64,000 nt of DNA from Atlantibacter subterraneus (GCF_007570865.1 NZ_VLPS01000003.1:186001-250000), one strand, 5' to 3'. Numbered from the stretch's first letter, positions 1 through 10,872 are shown. The notes: generated by a model not told the origin, from the sequence alone. Program-made: numbers and translations.

Positions 1-470
1 CACCGGCACGGTTGCCTGTAAAATCACCGGTCCGCCGTCCAGCTCATCGGTGACAAAATGCACCGACGTGCCGTGCTCTTCGTCGCCGTTTTCCAGCACC
101 TGACGATGCGTATGCAGGCCGGGGTATTTTGGCAGCAGGGAAGGGTGGATGTTGATCAGCCGTCCGCGATAGTGCGCCACGAACGCCGGGCTCAGAATGC
201 GCATATAGCCTGCCAGCACCACCAGATCCGGGGCATAGGCATCAATTTCCAGCATTAACTCACGGTCGAATGCTTCGCGGCTGGCGAACTGGTCCGCCGT
301 CAGCGCATGGGCGGGAATGCCCGCCTCCCTGGCGCGTTCAAGGCCGAACGCGTCGGCCTTGTTGCTGAATACCGCGCTAATGGTGCCGTTGATTTTCTTC
401 TGTTGGCAGGCGTCGATAATAGCCTGCAGGTTGCTTCCGTTGCCGGAAATCAGCACCACAATGTGTTTCA

Positions 471-471
<1 letters not shown>
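1..471 (-). CDS. purN: Phosphoribosylglycinamide formyltransferase, 3' end outside window
   Basis: Transfers formyl from 10-formyltetrahydrofolate to GAR in de novo purine synthesis. Reading the minus strand from ATG at 471 gives MKHIVVLISGNGSNLQAII, the PurN N-terminus with its GNGSNLQ phosphate loop, and later INIHPSLLPKYPGLHTH and HGTSVHFVTDELDGG, which carry the catalytic Asn-His-Asp set. 157 of about 212 codons are present and the C-terminus runs off the left edge. The start codon overlaps the purM stop (TAATG), so the two genes are translationally coupled and co-transcribed from the purM promoter. Confidence 0.97.
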
Positions 472-1553
<1,082 letters not shown>

Positions 1554-1563
1554 CTAGCAGCGC

Positions 1564-1579
1564 AGGCAAACGTTTGCGA
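1564..1579 (-). promoter_or_regulatory. PurR operator of purMN
   Basis: AGGCAAACGTTTGCGA is a near-perfect palindrome matching the PurR consensus ACGCAAACGTTTKCNT, with the conserved central CAAACGTTTG core. It sits 55 bases upstream of the purM start, where purine repression of purMN occurs in E. coli. The site is read directly; its use by PurR is inferred. Confidence 0.88.
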
Positions 1580-1680
1580 GCCTCTTATTTAGCGCGTTTA
1601 AAATCTTATGGGTTAGACTGATTCCAGTTCAGTTGATCCCGATCATGACCATTAGATATGGCGCAGCGGCGAAAAAGCGG

Positions 1681-1701
1681 TATAATCCGGCGATTTTTTT
1701 T
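1681..1701 (+). promoter_or_regulatory. upp promoter -10 and initial T-tract
   Basis: A consensus TATAAT (1681-1686) is followed by GATTTTTTTTG, with the G at 1692 and eight T residues at 1694-1701. In E. coli upp this initially transcribed sequence lets RNA polymerase slip and add extra U when UTP is high, so few transcripts escape. The same tract at the same distance from the -10 suggests the same control here. A good -35 hexamer is not evident. Confidence 0.8.
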
Positions 1702-1731
1702 GTGGCTGCCACCTTTCTGGGGAGAAAGAGT

Positions 1732-2358
1732 ATGAAGATCGTGGAAGTGAAACACCCACTCGTCAAACACAAGCTCGGGCTGATGCGTGAAAATGATATT
1801 AGCACCAAGCGCTTTCGTGAACTGGCCTCGGAAGTGGGCAGCCTGCTGACCTATGAAGCGACGTCCGACCTCGAAACTGAAAAAGTGACCATTGAAGGCT
1901 GGAACGGCCCGGTCCAGGTCGAGCAAATCAAAGGCAAAAAAATTACCGTGGTGCCGATCCTGCGTGCCGGTCTGGGCATGATGGAAGGCGTGCTGGAGCA
2001 CGTACCGAGCGCGCGTATCAGCGTGGTAGGCATTTACCGTAACGAAGAGACGCTGGAGCCGGTGCCTTACTTCCAGAAGCTGGTTTCCAACATCGACGAG
2101 CGTATGGCGCTGGTGGTTGACCCGATGCTGGCGACCGGCGGCTCAATGATTGCCACCATCGACCTGCTGAAAAACGCCGGCTGCCACAGCATTAAAGTGC
2201 TGGTGCTGGTCGCCGCGCCGGAAGGTATCGCCGCGCTGGAGAAAGCGCACCCGGACGTGGAGCTGTATACCGCTTCCATCGATCAGGGATTGAACGAGCA
2301 CGGATACATTATTCCGGGCCTCGGCGATGCCGGCGACAAGATTTTTGGTACTAAATAA
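1732..2358 (+). CDS. upp: Uracil phosphoribosyltransferase
   Basis: Salvages uracil: uracil + PRPP gives UMP + PPi. The start [19 protein letters not shown] follows GGAGAAAGAGT, and the upstream in-frame extension to 1633 is non-coding promoter DNA. The 208-residue length is exactly that of E. coli Upp. The PRPP-binding loop [12 protein letters not shown] and the uracil-binding C-terminal [18 protein letters not shown] are present. It lies upstream of the uracil permease gene uraA, forming a salvage-uptake pair separated by a terminator hairpin. Expression is probably UTP-sensitive through the T-tract at the start site. Confidence 0.98.
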   Translation: MKIVEVKHPLVKHKLGLMRENDISTKRFRELASEVGSLLTYEATSDLETEKVTIEGWNGPVQVEQIKGKKITVVPILRAGLGMMEGVLEHVPSARISVVGIYRNEETLEPVPYFQKLVSNIDERMALVVDPMLATGGSMIATIDLLKNAGCHSIKVLVLVAAPEGIAALEKAHPDVELYTASIDQGLNEHGYIIPGLGDAGDKIFGTK

Positions 2359-2370
2359 ATGAATTAACGA

Positions 2371-2402
2371 AAAAAGCCGACTTTGATAGTCGGCTTTTTT
2401 TT
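2371..2402 (+). terminator. Intrinsic terminator between upp and uraA
   Basis: AAAAAGCCGACT and AGTCGGCTTTTT pair around a TTGAT loop, followed by an eight-T run. It lies 12 bases past the upp stop and would either end upp transcripts or lower read-through into uraA. The A-rich 5' flank makes it usable in both directions. Confidence 0.85.
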
Positions 2403-2464
2403 GGATTGTTCATGACTAAACCTTATTACATAAAACGCGAAAACAACACTCAGAGGAAAACACT

Positions 2465-3751
2465 ATGACGCGCCGTGCTATCGGGGTAAGCGAAAGACCA
2501 CCGCTGCTTCAAACCATCCCGCTTAGTTTGCAGCACTTGTTCGCCATGTTTGGCGCAACCGTGCTGGTGCCAATCCTGTTTCATATCAACCCGGCCACCG
2601 TTCTGCTGTTCAACGGCATCGGGACCCTGCTGTATCTGTTTATCTGTAAGGGCAAAATCCCGGCCTATCTCGGCTCGAGCTTTGCGTTTATCTCTCCAGT
2701 GTTATTACTGCTGCCGCTGGGTTATGAGCTGGCGCTGGGCGGTTTTATCGTCTGCGGCGCGCTGTTCTGCCTGGTGGCGTTGATCGTCAAAAAAGCCGGC
2801 ACCGGCTGGCTGGACGTGATGTTCCCACCGGCGGCGATGGGCGCGATTGTTGCGGTTATCGGTCTGGAACTGGCGGGCGTGGCGGCGAATATGGCTGGCC
2901 TGTTACCCGCAGAAGGGCAGATGCCGGATTCCACTACCATTATCATTTCGCTGGTGACGCTGGGCGTGACGGTATTTGGTTCGGTGCTGTTCCGCGGTTT
3001 TCTGGCGATTATCCCGATCCTGATTGGCGTGCTGGCGGGCTACGCGCTCTCCTTTGCGATGGGCGTGGTGGACGTAACGCCGATTAAAGACGCGCACTGG
3101 TTCGCGCTGCCGACCTTTTACACCCCGCGCTTTGAGTGGTTCGCTATTTTCACCATTCTGCCTGCGGCGCTGGTGGTGATTGCCGAACACGTCGGCCACC
3201 TGGTGGTGACCGCCAATATCGTGAAAAAAGACCTGATCCGCGATCCGGGCCTGCACCGCTCAATGTTCGCCAACGGTCTCTCCACCATGATTTCTGGTTT
3301 CTTCGGCTCCACGCCGAATACCACCTACGGTGAAAACATCGGCGTGATGGCGATTACCCGCGTATACAGTACCTGGGTTATCGGCGGGGCGGCGATTATC
3401 GCGATCCTGCTCTCCTGCGTCGGTAAACTGGCGGCGGCGATCCAGATTATCCCGGTTCCGGTGATGGGCGGCGTGTCGCTGCTGCTGTACGGGGTGATCG
3501 GCGCGTCGGGTATTCGCGTACTCATCGATTCCAAAGTGGATTACAGCAAAGCGCAAAACCTGATCCTGACCTCGGTGATCCTGATCATCGGCGTCAGCGG
3601 TGCGAAAGTGCATGTCGGCGCGGCAGAGCTTAAAGGCATGGCGCTGGCGACCATTGTCGGCGTGCTGCTGAGCCTGATTTTCAAACTGATCAGCGTACTG
3701 CGCCCGGAAGAAGTGGTGCTGGACGCGGAAGATCAGGAAAAAGCTTCCTGA
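2465..3751 (+). CDS. uraA: Uracil:proton symporter
   Basis: Inner-membrane uracil permease of the NCS2 nucleobase transporter family. The 428-residue product (E. coli UraA 429) begins MTRRAIGVSERPPLLQTIP and has about 14 hydrophobic segments. The family signature region around 275-290 (GFFGSTPNTTYGENIG) and the half-helix with GSSFAFISPV near 75 are visible. RBS AGAGGAAAACACT precedes the ATG. It supplies the substrate of Upp, its upstream neighbour. Confidence 0.97.
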   Translation: MTRRAIGVSERPPLLQTIPLSLQHLFAMFGATVLVPILFHINPATVLLFNGIGTLLYLFICKGKIPAYLGSSFAFISPVLLLLPLGYELALGGFIVCGALFCLVALIVKKAGTGWLDVMFPPAAMGAIVAVIGLELAGVAANMAGLLPAEGQMPDSTTIIISLVTLGVTVFGSVLFRGFLAIIPILIGVLAGYALSFAMGVVDVTPIKDAHWFALPTFYTPRFEWFAIFTILPAALVVIAEHVGHLVVTANIVKKDLIRDPGLHRSMFANGLSTMISGFFGSTPNTTYGENIGVMAITRVYSTWVIGGAAIIAILLSCVGKLAAAIQIIPVPVMGGVSLLLYGVIGASGIRVLIDSKVDYSKAQNLILTSVILIIGVSGAKVHVGAAELKGMALATIVGVLLSLIFKLISVLRPEEVVLDAEDQEKAS

Positions 3752-3760
3752 TCGTAGCAA

Positions 3761-3783
3761 ACCGGGCGGATCTGCCGCCCGGT
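3761..3783 (+). terminator. Hairpin after uraA
   Basis: ACCGGGCGG and CCGCCCGGT pair with a short loop 10 bases past the uraA stop. There is no T-run of note after it, so it may act as a Rho-linked end or an mRNA 3' stabiliser rather than a strong intrinsic terminator. Confidence 0.5.
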
Positions 3784-3848
3784 TCATTACGCTGCCTTTT
3801 CTGTGATAAACTCAACGCGATTTTATTCAGGCACTGGTTGAGGTCTCT

Positions 3849-4550
3849 CTGAACACACCGGCACAGCTCTCTTTGCCACTCTATTTACCCGATGATGAAA
3901 CTTTCGCAAGTTTCTGGCCGGGTGATAACCCTTCTTTATTAGCCGCGCTGCAAAACGTGTTGCGTCAGGAGCACAGCGGTTATATCTACTTCTGGTCTCG
4001 CGAAGGAGCAGGGCGCAGCCATCTGCTGCATGCGGCCTGTGCTGAACTCTCGGCGCGCGGCGATGCGGTGGGCTATGTTCCGCTCGATAAACGCACCTGG
4101 TTTGTCCCGGAAGTGCTGGATGGCATGGAACAACTGTCGCTGGTATGCATCGATAATATTGAATGCATCGCGGGGGATGAGCTGTGGGAAATGGCGATCT
4201 TTAATCTCTATAACCGCATTCTCGAATCCGGTAAAACCCGTTTGCTGATCACCGGCGACCGGCCGCCGCGCCAGCTTAATCTCCAGCTTGCCGATTTAGC
4301 TTCCCGCCTCGACTGGGGGCAAATCTATAAGCTTCAGCCGCTGTCGGATGATGACAAATTACAGGCGCTACAGCTGCGGGCGCGCCAGCGCGGGTTTGAA
4401 CTGCCGGAAGACGTGGGGCGTTTTTTACTCAAGCGGCTGGACCGGGAGATGCGCACGCTGTTTATGACGCTCGATCAGCTGGATCGCGCCTCGATTACCG
4501 CTCAGCGCAAGCTCACGATCCCATTTGTGAAGGAAATTCTTGGACTGTAA
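3849..4550 (+). CDS. hda: DnaA regulatory inactivator Hda, CTG start
   Basis: AAA+ protein that binds the DNA-loaded sliding clamp and stimulates ATP hydrolysis on DnaA, preventing re-initiation (RIDA). The reading frame opens with CTG at 3849: CTG-AAC-ACA-CCG gives (M)[18 protein letters not shown], matching E. coli Hda, which is known to start at CUG. The clamp-binding motif QLSLPL would be lost if the next in-frame start (TTG, 3873) were used. From CTG the product is 233 residues, the E. coli length. A Walker-A-like [10 protein letters not shown], Walker-B-like LVCIDNIE and the arginine-finger region SRLDWGQ are present. Weak RBS (TTGAGGTCTCT). Confidence 0.95.
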   Translation: MNTPAQLSLPLYLPDDETFASFWPGDNPSLLAALQNVLRQEHSGYIYFWSREGAGRSHLLHAACAELSARGDAVGYVPLDKRTWFVPEVLDGMEQLSLVCIDNIECIAGDELWEMAIFNLYNRILESGKTRLLITGDRPPRQLNLQLADLASRLDWGQIYKLQPLSDDDKLQALQLRARQRGFELPEDVGRFLLKRLDREMRTLFMTLDQLDRASITAQRKLTIPFVKEILGL

Positions 4551-4572
4551 CCGCAGGCAGATTCACCTGCGG
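4551..4572. terminator. Hairpin between convergent hda and yfgD
   Basis: CCGCAGGcagattcACCTGCGG forms a stem in the 32-base gap between the two convergent stops. It lacks a strong T-run, so termination strength is uncertain. Confidence 0.45.
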
Positions 4573-4582
4573 TAAAGGCGTG

Positions 4583-4939
4583 TTACAGGATCTCCAGCAC
4601 TGACTCCGGCGGGCGGCCAATACGGGCGTTGCCCTCGGTCACCACAATCGGACGCTCAATCAGTTTCGGGTTTTCTACCATCGCGGCGATAAGCTGCTCT
4701 TCCGTCAGCGCCGGATCGCCGAGCTTCAACTCGCTATAAATCTCTTCTTTCTGGCGCATCAAGTGGCGCGCGCTGCTGTAACCCAGCTGTTTGAGCAATT
4801 GTTTGAGGGTGGCCGCGTCCGGCGGCGTCTCCAGATACAGCACCACTTCCGGCTCGACGCCGTTTTCTTTCAGTAAATTCAGCGTTTCGCGGCTCTTTGA
4901 GCAGCGCGGATTATGGTAAATCGTGACCGTACCAGACAT
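4583..4939 (-). CDS. yfgD: ArsC-family reductase-like protein YfgD
   Basis: Thioredoxin-fold protein of the arsenate reductase (ArsC) family, 118 residues. The N-terminus MSGTVTIYHNPRCSKSRETL contains the family's catalytic-type Cys in the NPRCSKSR motif, and the C-terminal half has the conserved RPIVV segment. No ars genes are nearby, so a dedicated role in arsenate resistance is not supported. It lies upstream-to-downstream of bepA on the same strand (11-base gap) and is probably co-transcribed with it, as in E. coli. Physiological substrate unknown. Confidence 0.93.
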   Translation of the reverse strand: MSGTVTIYHNPRCSKSRETLNLLKENGVEPEVVLYLETPPDAATLKQLLKQLGYSSARHLMRQKEEIYSELKLGDPALTEEQLIAAMVENPKLIERPIVVTEGNARIGRPPESVLEIL

Positions 4940-4950
4940 TGTTTCTCCTG

Positions 4951-6414
4951 TTACATTTTCTCGTAAGGGCGGAATCGCATTTGCAGCTGGCGCAGCTGGT
5001 CAATACGCGCATCGTAGCGCGCCTGTTGCAGGCTACCGACTTTCACCTGGGAGCTGGCGCTGCTTAACAGCGAAATGGACTGATCGAGTCTGCCCAGCAG
5101 CGCCATCACTTCCGCGCGCGCCGCCAGTTCCTGATCGCGGTTGCCGAGCGCGGCCTGCGCCTGCGCCAGCAGATCCCAACCGTTGGAATCATCCGGATGG
5201 GAGAAGGTATAGCGGTTAAGGATTTTCACCGATTCGCCGGGCTGTTTCGCTTCAAGGTACGCGTTCGCCAGGTTGAGTTGCAGCACCGGATTGTTTTTCA
5301 GATCCGGCGCGCTTTTCAGGCGATTAACCGCGTCGCTGGCCCTGTTCAGCCCCAGGTCGATATCGGTAGAGAGATCGAGATACCAGGGATTGCCGGGCTG
5401 GGCGGCAATCAGCGGCTGCAATAGGGTACGCGCTTCGGCGAAGTTTTTCCCCACCATCGCCTGTAGCGCTTTGCCATAGGCGGCGGCATGTTGTTCGCGA
5501 ACGTTGCCTTTTGCCCAGGCGTCAAGGATATCGCTGGTAAGCTGGTTGCGCCCGGAGTTGTACATCCCCAGCGTGCGCGCTTTCGCCATGTAGAAATTTT
5601 CCGACGACTGTGCCACCACCGGGCGCATCTGATTGGCGCGGTTGCGGGCATCGGAAAGACGGCTTTCCGGCAGCGGGTGCGTCAGCAAAATTTCCGGCGG
5701 ACGCGACGAATAGCGCGCCTGGTCGAGCAGTTTTTCCAGGAAGGTTGGCATCGCCTGCGGGTCGAAACCGGAACGTTGTAGCACCTGAATGCCGATACGA
5801 TCGGCTTCCTGCTCGTTTTGCTGGGTAAAACTAATCATCCCCTGCTGGGTGCCGGCCAGCGTACCGGTCAGCGCTGCCATACCGGCCTGCGGGCTGGCCA
5901 TAGCGAGCAGAATCGACCCCAGCGCGCCCACCCAGGTGAGCGGGGCATTGCGCTTTTGATCTTCCATCGCGCGCGCCAGATGGCGCTGGGTGACGTGAGA
6001 AATTTCGTGTGCCATTACCGATGCCAGCTGGCTTTCATTATCGGCGTAGCGGAATAGCGCGGTGTGCAGCACCACATTGCCGCCGAAGAAGGCGAAGGCG
6101 TTGATTTCATCGTTATTGATCAAAAAGAAATGAAACGGCGTGCGCACCGAATCCGCATGAGCAACCAGCCGCATCCCCAGACCGTTAATGTACTGTACCA
6201 GCAGAGGGTCGTTGATTAGCGGCGCGCTGCCGCGCAGCTGGCGAACATAGTAGTCGCCCATCTGCATTTCCTGACCAATAGAGAGCGTGCTGCCCGCCGA
6301 CGTGCCCATATCGGGAAGTTCGCTGGCGCTGTGCGCAAAGGCGGGAAGCGTCTGGCCTGCCATCATGGCGGTAATGAGCGTTGCAATCAGTGTCTTTTTC
6401 AACTGCCTGAACAT
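4951..6414 (-). CDS. bepA: Periplasmic metalloprotease/chaperone BepA
   Basis: Periplasmic M48 peptidase that assists or degrades misassembled outer-membrane proteins, notably LptD. The product is 487 residues. I chose ATG 6414 (MFRQLKKT) because it matches E. coli length and has AGGA eight bases upstream; a GTG two codons earlier is possible. Features: signal peptide ending TLPAFAHS, zinc motif [12 protein letters not shown] near residue 135, the third ligand in NEQEADRIG, and C-terminal TPR-type repeats from about 310. Formerly yfgC. It lies divergently to perM. Confidence 0.96.
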   Translation of the reverse strand: MFRQLKKTLIATLITAMMAGQTLPAFAHSASELPDMGTSAGSTLSIGQEMQMGDYYVRQLRGSAPLINDPLLVQYINGLGMRLVAHADSVRTPFHFFLINNDEINAFAFFGGNVVLHTALFRYADNESQLASVMAHEISHVTQRHLARAMEDQKRNAPLTWVGALGSILLAMASPQAGMAALTGTLAGTQQGMISFTQQNEQEADRIGIQVLQRSGFDPQAMPTFLEKLLDQARYSSRPPEILLTHPLPESRLSDARNRANQMRPVVAQSSENFYMAKARTLGMYNSGRNQLTSDILDAWAKGNVREQHAAAYGKALQAMVGKNFAEARTLLQPLIAAQPGNPWYLDLSTDIDLGLNRASDAVNRLKSAPDLKNNPVLQLNLANAYLEAKQPGESVKILNRYTFSHPDDSNGWDLLAQAQAALGNRDQELAARAEVMALLGRLDQSISLLSSASSQVKVGSLQQARYDARIDQLRQLQMRFRPYEKM

Positions 6415-6631
6415 AACCACGTCCTGTCTGTCTGGGATCTCTTTTTGACCTGCGCGACGCCGCTTTGTTCACTGGTGAGGAAAACGCTGCAAGGCCGCCT
6501 GAGCGAGGAAAAGATATCTTAGTGAGCCAGGATGCGATTGTCTTGAGGCGGCCAGAAAAAATGGGCTCTTTTTTTGTTTCGTTTAGATACAATCCGAATA
6601 GCGCTTTAGCTGGTACCTCAGGGAAAGAAAA

Positions 6632-7699
6632 ATGCTCGATATGTTAATGCAGTGGTATCGCCGCCGGTTTTCCGACCCGGAAGCGATAGCGCTGCTGGTC
6701 ATTCTGGTTGCAGGTTTCTGCATCCTGTTCTTTTTTCACAGCCTGTTAGCCCCGCTACTGGTGGCCATTGTGCTGGCGTTTTTGCTGGAGTGGCCCACGG
6801 TGCGCCTTGAACGCATCGGCTGTTCGCGCACCCTGGCGGCAACGCTGGTTCTGGTGCTGTTTATCGGTATCGTGCTGGTGATGGCGTTTGTGGTGATCCC
6901 GGTGGCCTGGCAGCAGGGCATCTACCTGATCCGCGATATGCCGGGGATGCTCAATAAGCTGTCGGATTTTGCCGCCACGCTGCCCAAACGCTACCCGGCT
7001 CTGATGGACGCGGGGATTATCGACGCCATGGCGGAGAACATGCGCGCCCGCATGACCGTGGTGGGGGATTCGGTCGTGAAATTCTCACTGGCCTCGCTGG
7101 TGGGATTATTAACCCTCGCCATTTATCTGATCCTGGTGCCGCTGATGGTGTTTTTCCTGGTGAAAGACAAAGAGCAGATGCTGAACGCGGTGCGCCGGAT
7201 ATTACCGCGCAATCGCGGGCTGGCGGGCCAGGTATGGACTGAAATGAACCAGCAGATCACCAACTATATTCGCGGCAAAGTGCTGGAAATGGTGGTGGTC
7301 GGCGTAGCCACCTGGATTGGCTTTCGCATATTTGGGCTCAATTATTCGCTGCTGCTGGCGGTGCTGGTGGGGCTGTCGGTACTCATTCCCTACATCGGCG
7401 CGTTTGTGGTGACCATCCCGGTCGTCTGCGTGGCGCTGTTCCAGTTTGGGTTGGGAACCGAGTTCTGGAGCTGCTTCGCGGTGTATCTGATTATCCAGGC
7501 GTTGGACGGCAACCTGCTGGTGCCGGTGCTGTTCTCAGAAGCGGTCAACCTGCATCCGCTGGTGATTATTCTCTCAGTGGTGATTTTTGGCGGGCTATGG
7601 GGCTTCTGGGGCGTATTCTTCGCCATCCCGCTGGCGACGCTGATTAAGGCCGTGGTTCACGCCTGGCCGGACGGGTTATCGGTGGAAGAGAATCCGTGA
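6632..7699 (+). CDS. perM: AI-2E family permease PerM
   Basis: Polytopic inner-membrane protein of the AI-2E exporter (UPF0118) superfamily, 355 residues (E. coli 353). It starts MLDMLMQWYRRRFSDPEAIA after CAGGGAAAGAAAA. Several hydrophobic helices are visible, with the family-typical C-terminal run GGLWGFWGVFFAIPLATLIKAV. The transported substrate is not established. It is followed directly by the convergent bcp gene; the hyf operon that lies at this point in E. coli is missing. Confidence 0.93.
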   Translation: MLDMLMQWYRRRFSDPEAIALLVILVAGFCILFFFHSLLAPLLVAIVLAFLLEWPTVRLERIGCSRTLAATLVLVLFIGIVLVMAFVVIPVAWQQGIYLIRDMPGMLNKLSDFAATLPKRYPALMDAGIIDAMAENMRARMTVVGDSVVKFSLASLVGLLTLAIYLILVPLMVFFLVKDKEQMLNAVRRILPRNRGLAGQVWTEMNQQITNYIRGKVLEMVVVGVATWIGFRIFGLNYSLLLAVLVGLSVLIPYIGAFVVTIPVVCVALFQFGLGTEFWSCFAVYLIIQALDGNLLVPVLFSEAVNLHPLVIILSVVIFGGLWGFWGVFFAIPLATLIKAVVHAWPDGLSVEENP

Positions 7700-7706
7700 T
7701 GCGCAC

Positions 7707-7734
7707 AAAAAAGCCGACCTCGCGTCGGCTTTTT
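7707..7734. terminator. Bidirectional terminator between perM and bcp
   Basis: AAAAAAGCCGAC and GTCGGCTTTTT pair around CTCGC, with A-run before and T-run after, between two convergent genes. It can serve both strands. Confidence 0.88.
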
Positions 7735-7748
7735 ACATCCAGGATGCA

Positions 7749-8219
7749 TTAACGGTTTTCGTTTATCCAGGCTAAGACCACGTCGTGGTGGTTGCTGGTT
7801 TTGAAATCGTCAAACACGTGTTCAACCACGCCGTTGCCGTCGAGCAGGAAACTGATGCGGTGGATGCCGTCATAGGTTTTCCCCATAAACGATTTTTCGC
7901 CCCAGACGCCAAACTGCTCGCAGACCTGATGATCTTCATCGGAAAGCAGGGTGAAGTTAAGTAACTCTTTTTCCGCGAAGCGCGACAGCTTCTCGGGCTT
8001 ATCGGTGCTGATCCCTAACACTTCAACACCGGCTTTTTTCAAATCGTCCATGTTGTCACGCAGCCCGCAGGCCTGCACGGTACAACCAGGCGTCATGGCC
8101 TTCGGGTAAAAGTAAACCAGAACACGCTGTCCCTGGAAGTCGGTCAAATTTACTTGTTCACCGTCCTGATCGGGCAAGCTAAATTTTGGTGCGTTCTCTC
8201 CGGCTTTCAGTGGGTTCAT
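7749..8219 (-). CDS. bcp: Thiol peroxidase Bcp (peroxiredoxin)
   Basis: Thioredoxin-dependent peroxiredoxin of the BCP/PrxQ class, reducing hydrogen peroxide and organic hydroperoxides in the cytoplasm. It has 156 residues. MNPLKAGENAPKFSLPD leads into the peroxidatic motif PKAMTPGCTVQACGLRD, with peroxidatic Cys in PGCT and the resolving Cys five residues later (CTVQAC). Its ATG shares a base with the gcvR stop, so gcvR-bcp is an operon with coupled translation, as in E. coli. Confidence 0.97.
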   Translation of the reverse strand: MNPLKAGENAPKFSLPDQDGEQVNLTDFQGQRVLVYFYPKAMTPGCTVQACGLRDNMDDLKKAGVEVLGISTDKPEKLSRFAEKELLNFTLLSDEDHQVCEQFGVWGEKSFMGKTYDGIHRISFLLDGNGVVEHVFDDFKTSNHHDVVLAWINENR

Positions 8220-8791
8220 TACGACACTCCGTCCTGTTCATCTTGCTGTTGATAGTTAACGACGTTAATACTGCCTTGCGCATTCAGTTCTGTACAGAGA
8301 GCTTTGAACGCTTGCTCGATTATTGTCGCATTATCCAGCGCGGGGCTGTGGGCGGTCATTTGAATATACAGCTGGGCGTTATTGCCGTTATCGGCAGGTT
8401 GGGTGCGCGACACCAGTTCGGCGATATTAAGGTTGTGCGCGTCAAGCAGCGCGGTGAATCGTTCAATAAGATGCGGGGAGTCTTCCACTTCCACCTGCAC
8501 CCACACCGTGGCGGGCATCGCCGGGCGCGGGCGAGCGGTAGTGCGTTTCATCACAATCAGTAAATCAAGCTCCGCGCCTTTGAGCGGTAGCGTGGATTCA
8601 ATCAGCGTGATCGCGTTCCAGCTCCCGGAAAGCAGCATAATAAACGTGAACTCGTCGCCCAGCATCGCCAGCCGGCTGTCTTCGATATTACAGCCGCAGC
8701 TGCTGACGTGGCGGGTAATCGTGTTCACGATACCGGAGCGGTCTGCGCCCAGCGCGGTGATAACCAGATAGTGTTGTGATGAGAGTGCCAA
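8219..8791 (-). CDS. gcvR: Glycine cleavage system regulator GcvR, TTG start
   Basis: Two-ACT-domain protein that binds GcvA and represses gcvTHP when glycine is low. I chose TTG at 8791, giving (M)ALSSQHYLVITALGADRSG, 190 residues and E. coli length, preceded by AGGAAGA at good spacing. Upstream in-frame codons to 8983 run into the dapA promoter region. ACT domains span roughly 5-85 and 95-175. It is divergent from dapA with a 145-base shared control region. Confidence 0.93.
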   Translation of the reverse strand: MALSSQHYLVITALGADRSGIVNTITRHVSSCGCNIEDSRLAMLGDEFTFIMLLSGSWNAITLIESTLPLKGAELDLLIVMKRTTARPRPAMPATVWVQVEVEDSPHLIERFTALLDAHNLNIAELVSRTQPADNGNNAQLYIQMTAHSPALDNATIIEQAFKALCTELNAQGSINVVNYQQQDEQDGVS

Positions 8792-8936
8792 ACGGATTCT
8801 TCCTGTGCCTCTGTGAATAATTATAAGGAAACCATAAAAAAAACCGCCATACAACAACCTGAACGCCCTTGTGCGCTTGCTTTTATAATGGCAGCAAACG
8901 TACCATTGAGTTTCTTGTTTGCACAGAGGATGGCCC

Positions 8937-9815
8937 ATGTTCACGGGAAGTATTGTCGCGCTGATTACACCGATGGATCTCAAAGGTAATGTCTGTCGGT
9001 CGAGCCTGAAAAAACTGATTGATTACCATGTCGCCAGCGGAACCTCGGCGATTGTTTCTGTAGGGACGACCGGCGAGTCCGCAACCCTGAGCCATGATGA
9101 GCATGGCGACGTGGTGATGATGACGCTGGAGCTGGCCGATGGCCGCATCCCGGTGATCGCCGGTACCGGTGCAAACGCGACCTCAGAGGCGATTAGCCTG
9201 ACGCAGCGTTTCAACGACAGCGGCATTGTCGGCTGCCTGACCGTGACGCCATACTACAACCGTCCTACCCAGGAAGGTCTGTTCCAGCATTTCAAAGCCA
9301 TCGCTGAAAACACCGATTTGCCGCAGATCCTGTATAATGTGCCGTCCCGTACTGGCTGTGACATGCTGCCGGAAACGGTAGGCAGACTCTCGAAAGTTAA
9401 AAATATTGTCGGTATTAAAGAAGCGACAGGGAACTTAACGCGGGTTCACCAGATCAAAGAGCTGGTTTCAGACGACTTTATTCTGGTGAGCGGCGATGAC
9501 GCCAGCGCGCTGGACTTTATGCAGCTGGGCGGCCACGGGGTGATTTCCGTTACCGCGAACGTTGCCGCGCGCGACATGGCTGATATGTGCAAACTTGCCG
9601 CAGCCGGCCAGTACCGTGAAGCTCGCGTGATTAACCAGCGTTTGATGCCGCTGCATCATAAACTATTTGTTGAACCCAACCCGATCCCGGCTAAATGGGC
9701 ATGTAAGGCGTTGGGACTTGTGGCGACCGATACGCTACGCTTGCCGATGACCCCGATCACCGACCACGGTCGTGACGAGGTTGCGGGCGCGCTTAAGCAT
9801 GCTGGTCTGCTGTAA
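8937..9815 (+). CDS. dapA: 4-hydroxy-tetrahydrodipicolinate synthase
   Basis: First committed step of lysine/diaminopimelate synthesis: pyruvate + aspartate semialdehyde. The start [14 protein letters not shown] is used, 292 residues as in E. coli; RBS AGAGGA. The Schiff-base lysine lies in [10 protein letters not shown], the catalytic tyrosine in [10 protein letters not shown] and the substrate-binding TTGES motif in [10 protein letters not shown]. It is followed after 16 bases by bamC, with which it is presumably co-transcribed. Confidence 0.98.
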   Translation: MFTGSIVALITPMDLKGNVCRSSLKKLIDYHVASGTSAIVSVGTTGESATLSHDEHGDVVMMTLELADGRIPVIAGTGANATSEAISLTQRFNDSGIVGCLTVTPYYNRPTQEGLFQHFKAIAENTDLPQILYNVPSRTGCDMLPETVGRLSKVKNIVGIKEATGNLTRVHQIKELVSDDFILVSGDDASALDFMQLGGHGVISVTANVAARDMADMCKLAAAGQYREARVINQRLMPLHHKLFVEPNPIPAKWACKALGLVATDTLRLPMTPITDHGRDEVAGALKHAGLL

Positions 9816-9831
9816 AGTTTAGGGAGATTTG

Positions 9832-10866
9832 ATGGCTTACTCAGTACAGAAGTCGCGTGTGGCGAAAGTAGCAACCGTATCACTGGTGATGCTGCTCGCC
9901 GCCTGTAGTTCCGATTCGCGCTATAAGCGCCAGGTGAGCGGGGATGAGTCTTATCTGGATGCCGCGCCGCTGGCGGAACTTCATGCCCCGGCGGGGTTAA
10001 TTCTGCCGGTTGAAAACGGCGACTATAACATTCCTGTGACCAACGGTAGCGGTCGGGTCGGTAAAGAACTGGATATTCGTCCGCCAGCACAGCCGCTGGC
10101 GCTGGTGACCGGCGCACGCACGCAGTTCACCGGCGATACCGCCACGCTGCTGCTGGAAAGTGGCCGCAGCGGTTCGCTCTGGCCGCAGGTAGTAAGCGCC
10201 GTCCAGTCTCATAACTATCCGATTACCAAACGCGACGATGCCGCCCAGACCCTCAGCACCGACTGGGTGCAGTGGAACCGCGCGGATGAAGATCAGCAGT
10301 ATCGCGGTCGTTACCAGATCACCGTTCAGCCGCAGGGTTATCAGCAGGCGCTGGTGGTGAAACTGGTTAACCTGGAGCAGGACGGTAAACCTGTCGCTGA
10401 TTCGGCGTCGCTTCAGCGCTATAGCGCGGAAATGCTCAACAGCATCGCCTCGTCGCTGGACAAAACCCAAACCGCTAACCAGAACGCGGCGGACAACCGT
10501 AACGCCAGCCAGATTGACGTGCAGAGTGCCGCCGACGACACCGGTTTACCGATGCTGGTAGTGCGTGCGCCGTTTAACGTGGTGTGGACCCGCCTGCCGG
10601 CAACCCTTGAAAAAGTGGGCATGAAGGTAACGGATTCGACCCGTTCAACCGGTAGCGTCGCCTTAACCTACAAGCCATTGTCTGATGGTGACTGGCAGGC
10701 GCTGGGCGCGCGCGACCCGGGTCTGAGCAGCGGCGATTATAAACTTCAGGTCGGCGACCTGGATAACCGCAGCAGCCTGCAGTTTATCGATCCGAAAGGA
10801 CACACGCTGACTCAGTCGCAAAACGATGCGCTGGTGGCCGTATTCCAGGCCGCGTTCAGCAAGTAA
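9832..10866 (+). CDS. bamC: Outer-membrane assembly lipoprotein BamC
   Basis: Lipoprotein subunit of the BAM beta-barrel assembly machine. 344 residues from ATG 9832. The signal peptide ends in the lipobox LLAACSS (lipidated Cys about residue 25). The long extended N-terminal region that binds BamD ([15 protein letters not shown]) is followed by two helix-grip domains, about 100-210 and 225-340. Formerly nlpB. The DNA ends with a strong terminator. Confidence 0.97.
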   Translation: MAYSVQKSRVAKVATVSLVMLLAACSSDSRYKRQVSGDESYLDAAPLAELHAPAGLILPVENGDYNIPVTNGSGRVGKELDIRPPAQPLALVTGARTQFTGDTATLLLESGRSGSLWPQVVSAVQSHNYPITKRDDAAQTLSTDWVQWNRADEDQQYRGRYQITVQPQGYQQALVVKLVNLEQDGKPVADSASLQRYSAEMLNSIASSLDKTQTANQNAADNRNASQIDVQSAADDTGLPMLVVRAPFNVVWTRLPATLEKVGMKVTDSTRSTGSVALTYKPLSDGDWQALGARDPGLSSGDYKLQVGDLDNRSSLQFIDPKGHTLTQSQNDALVAVFQAAFSK

Positions 10867-10872
10867 TAGCAG

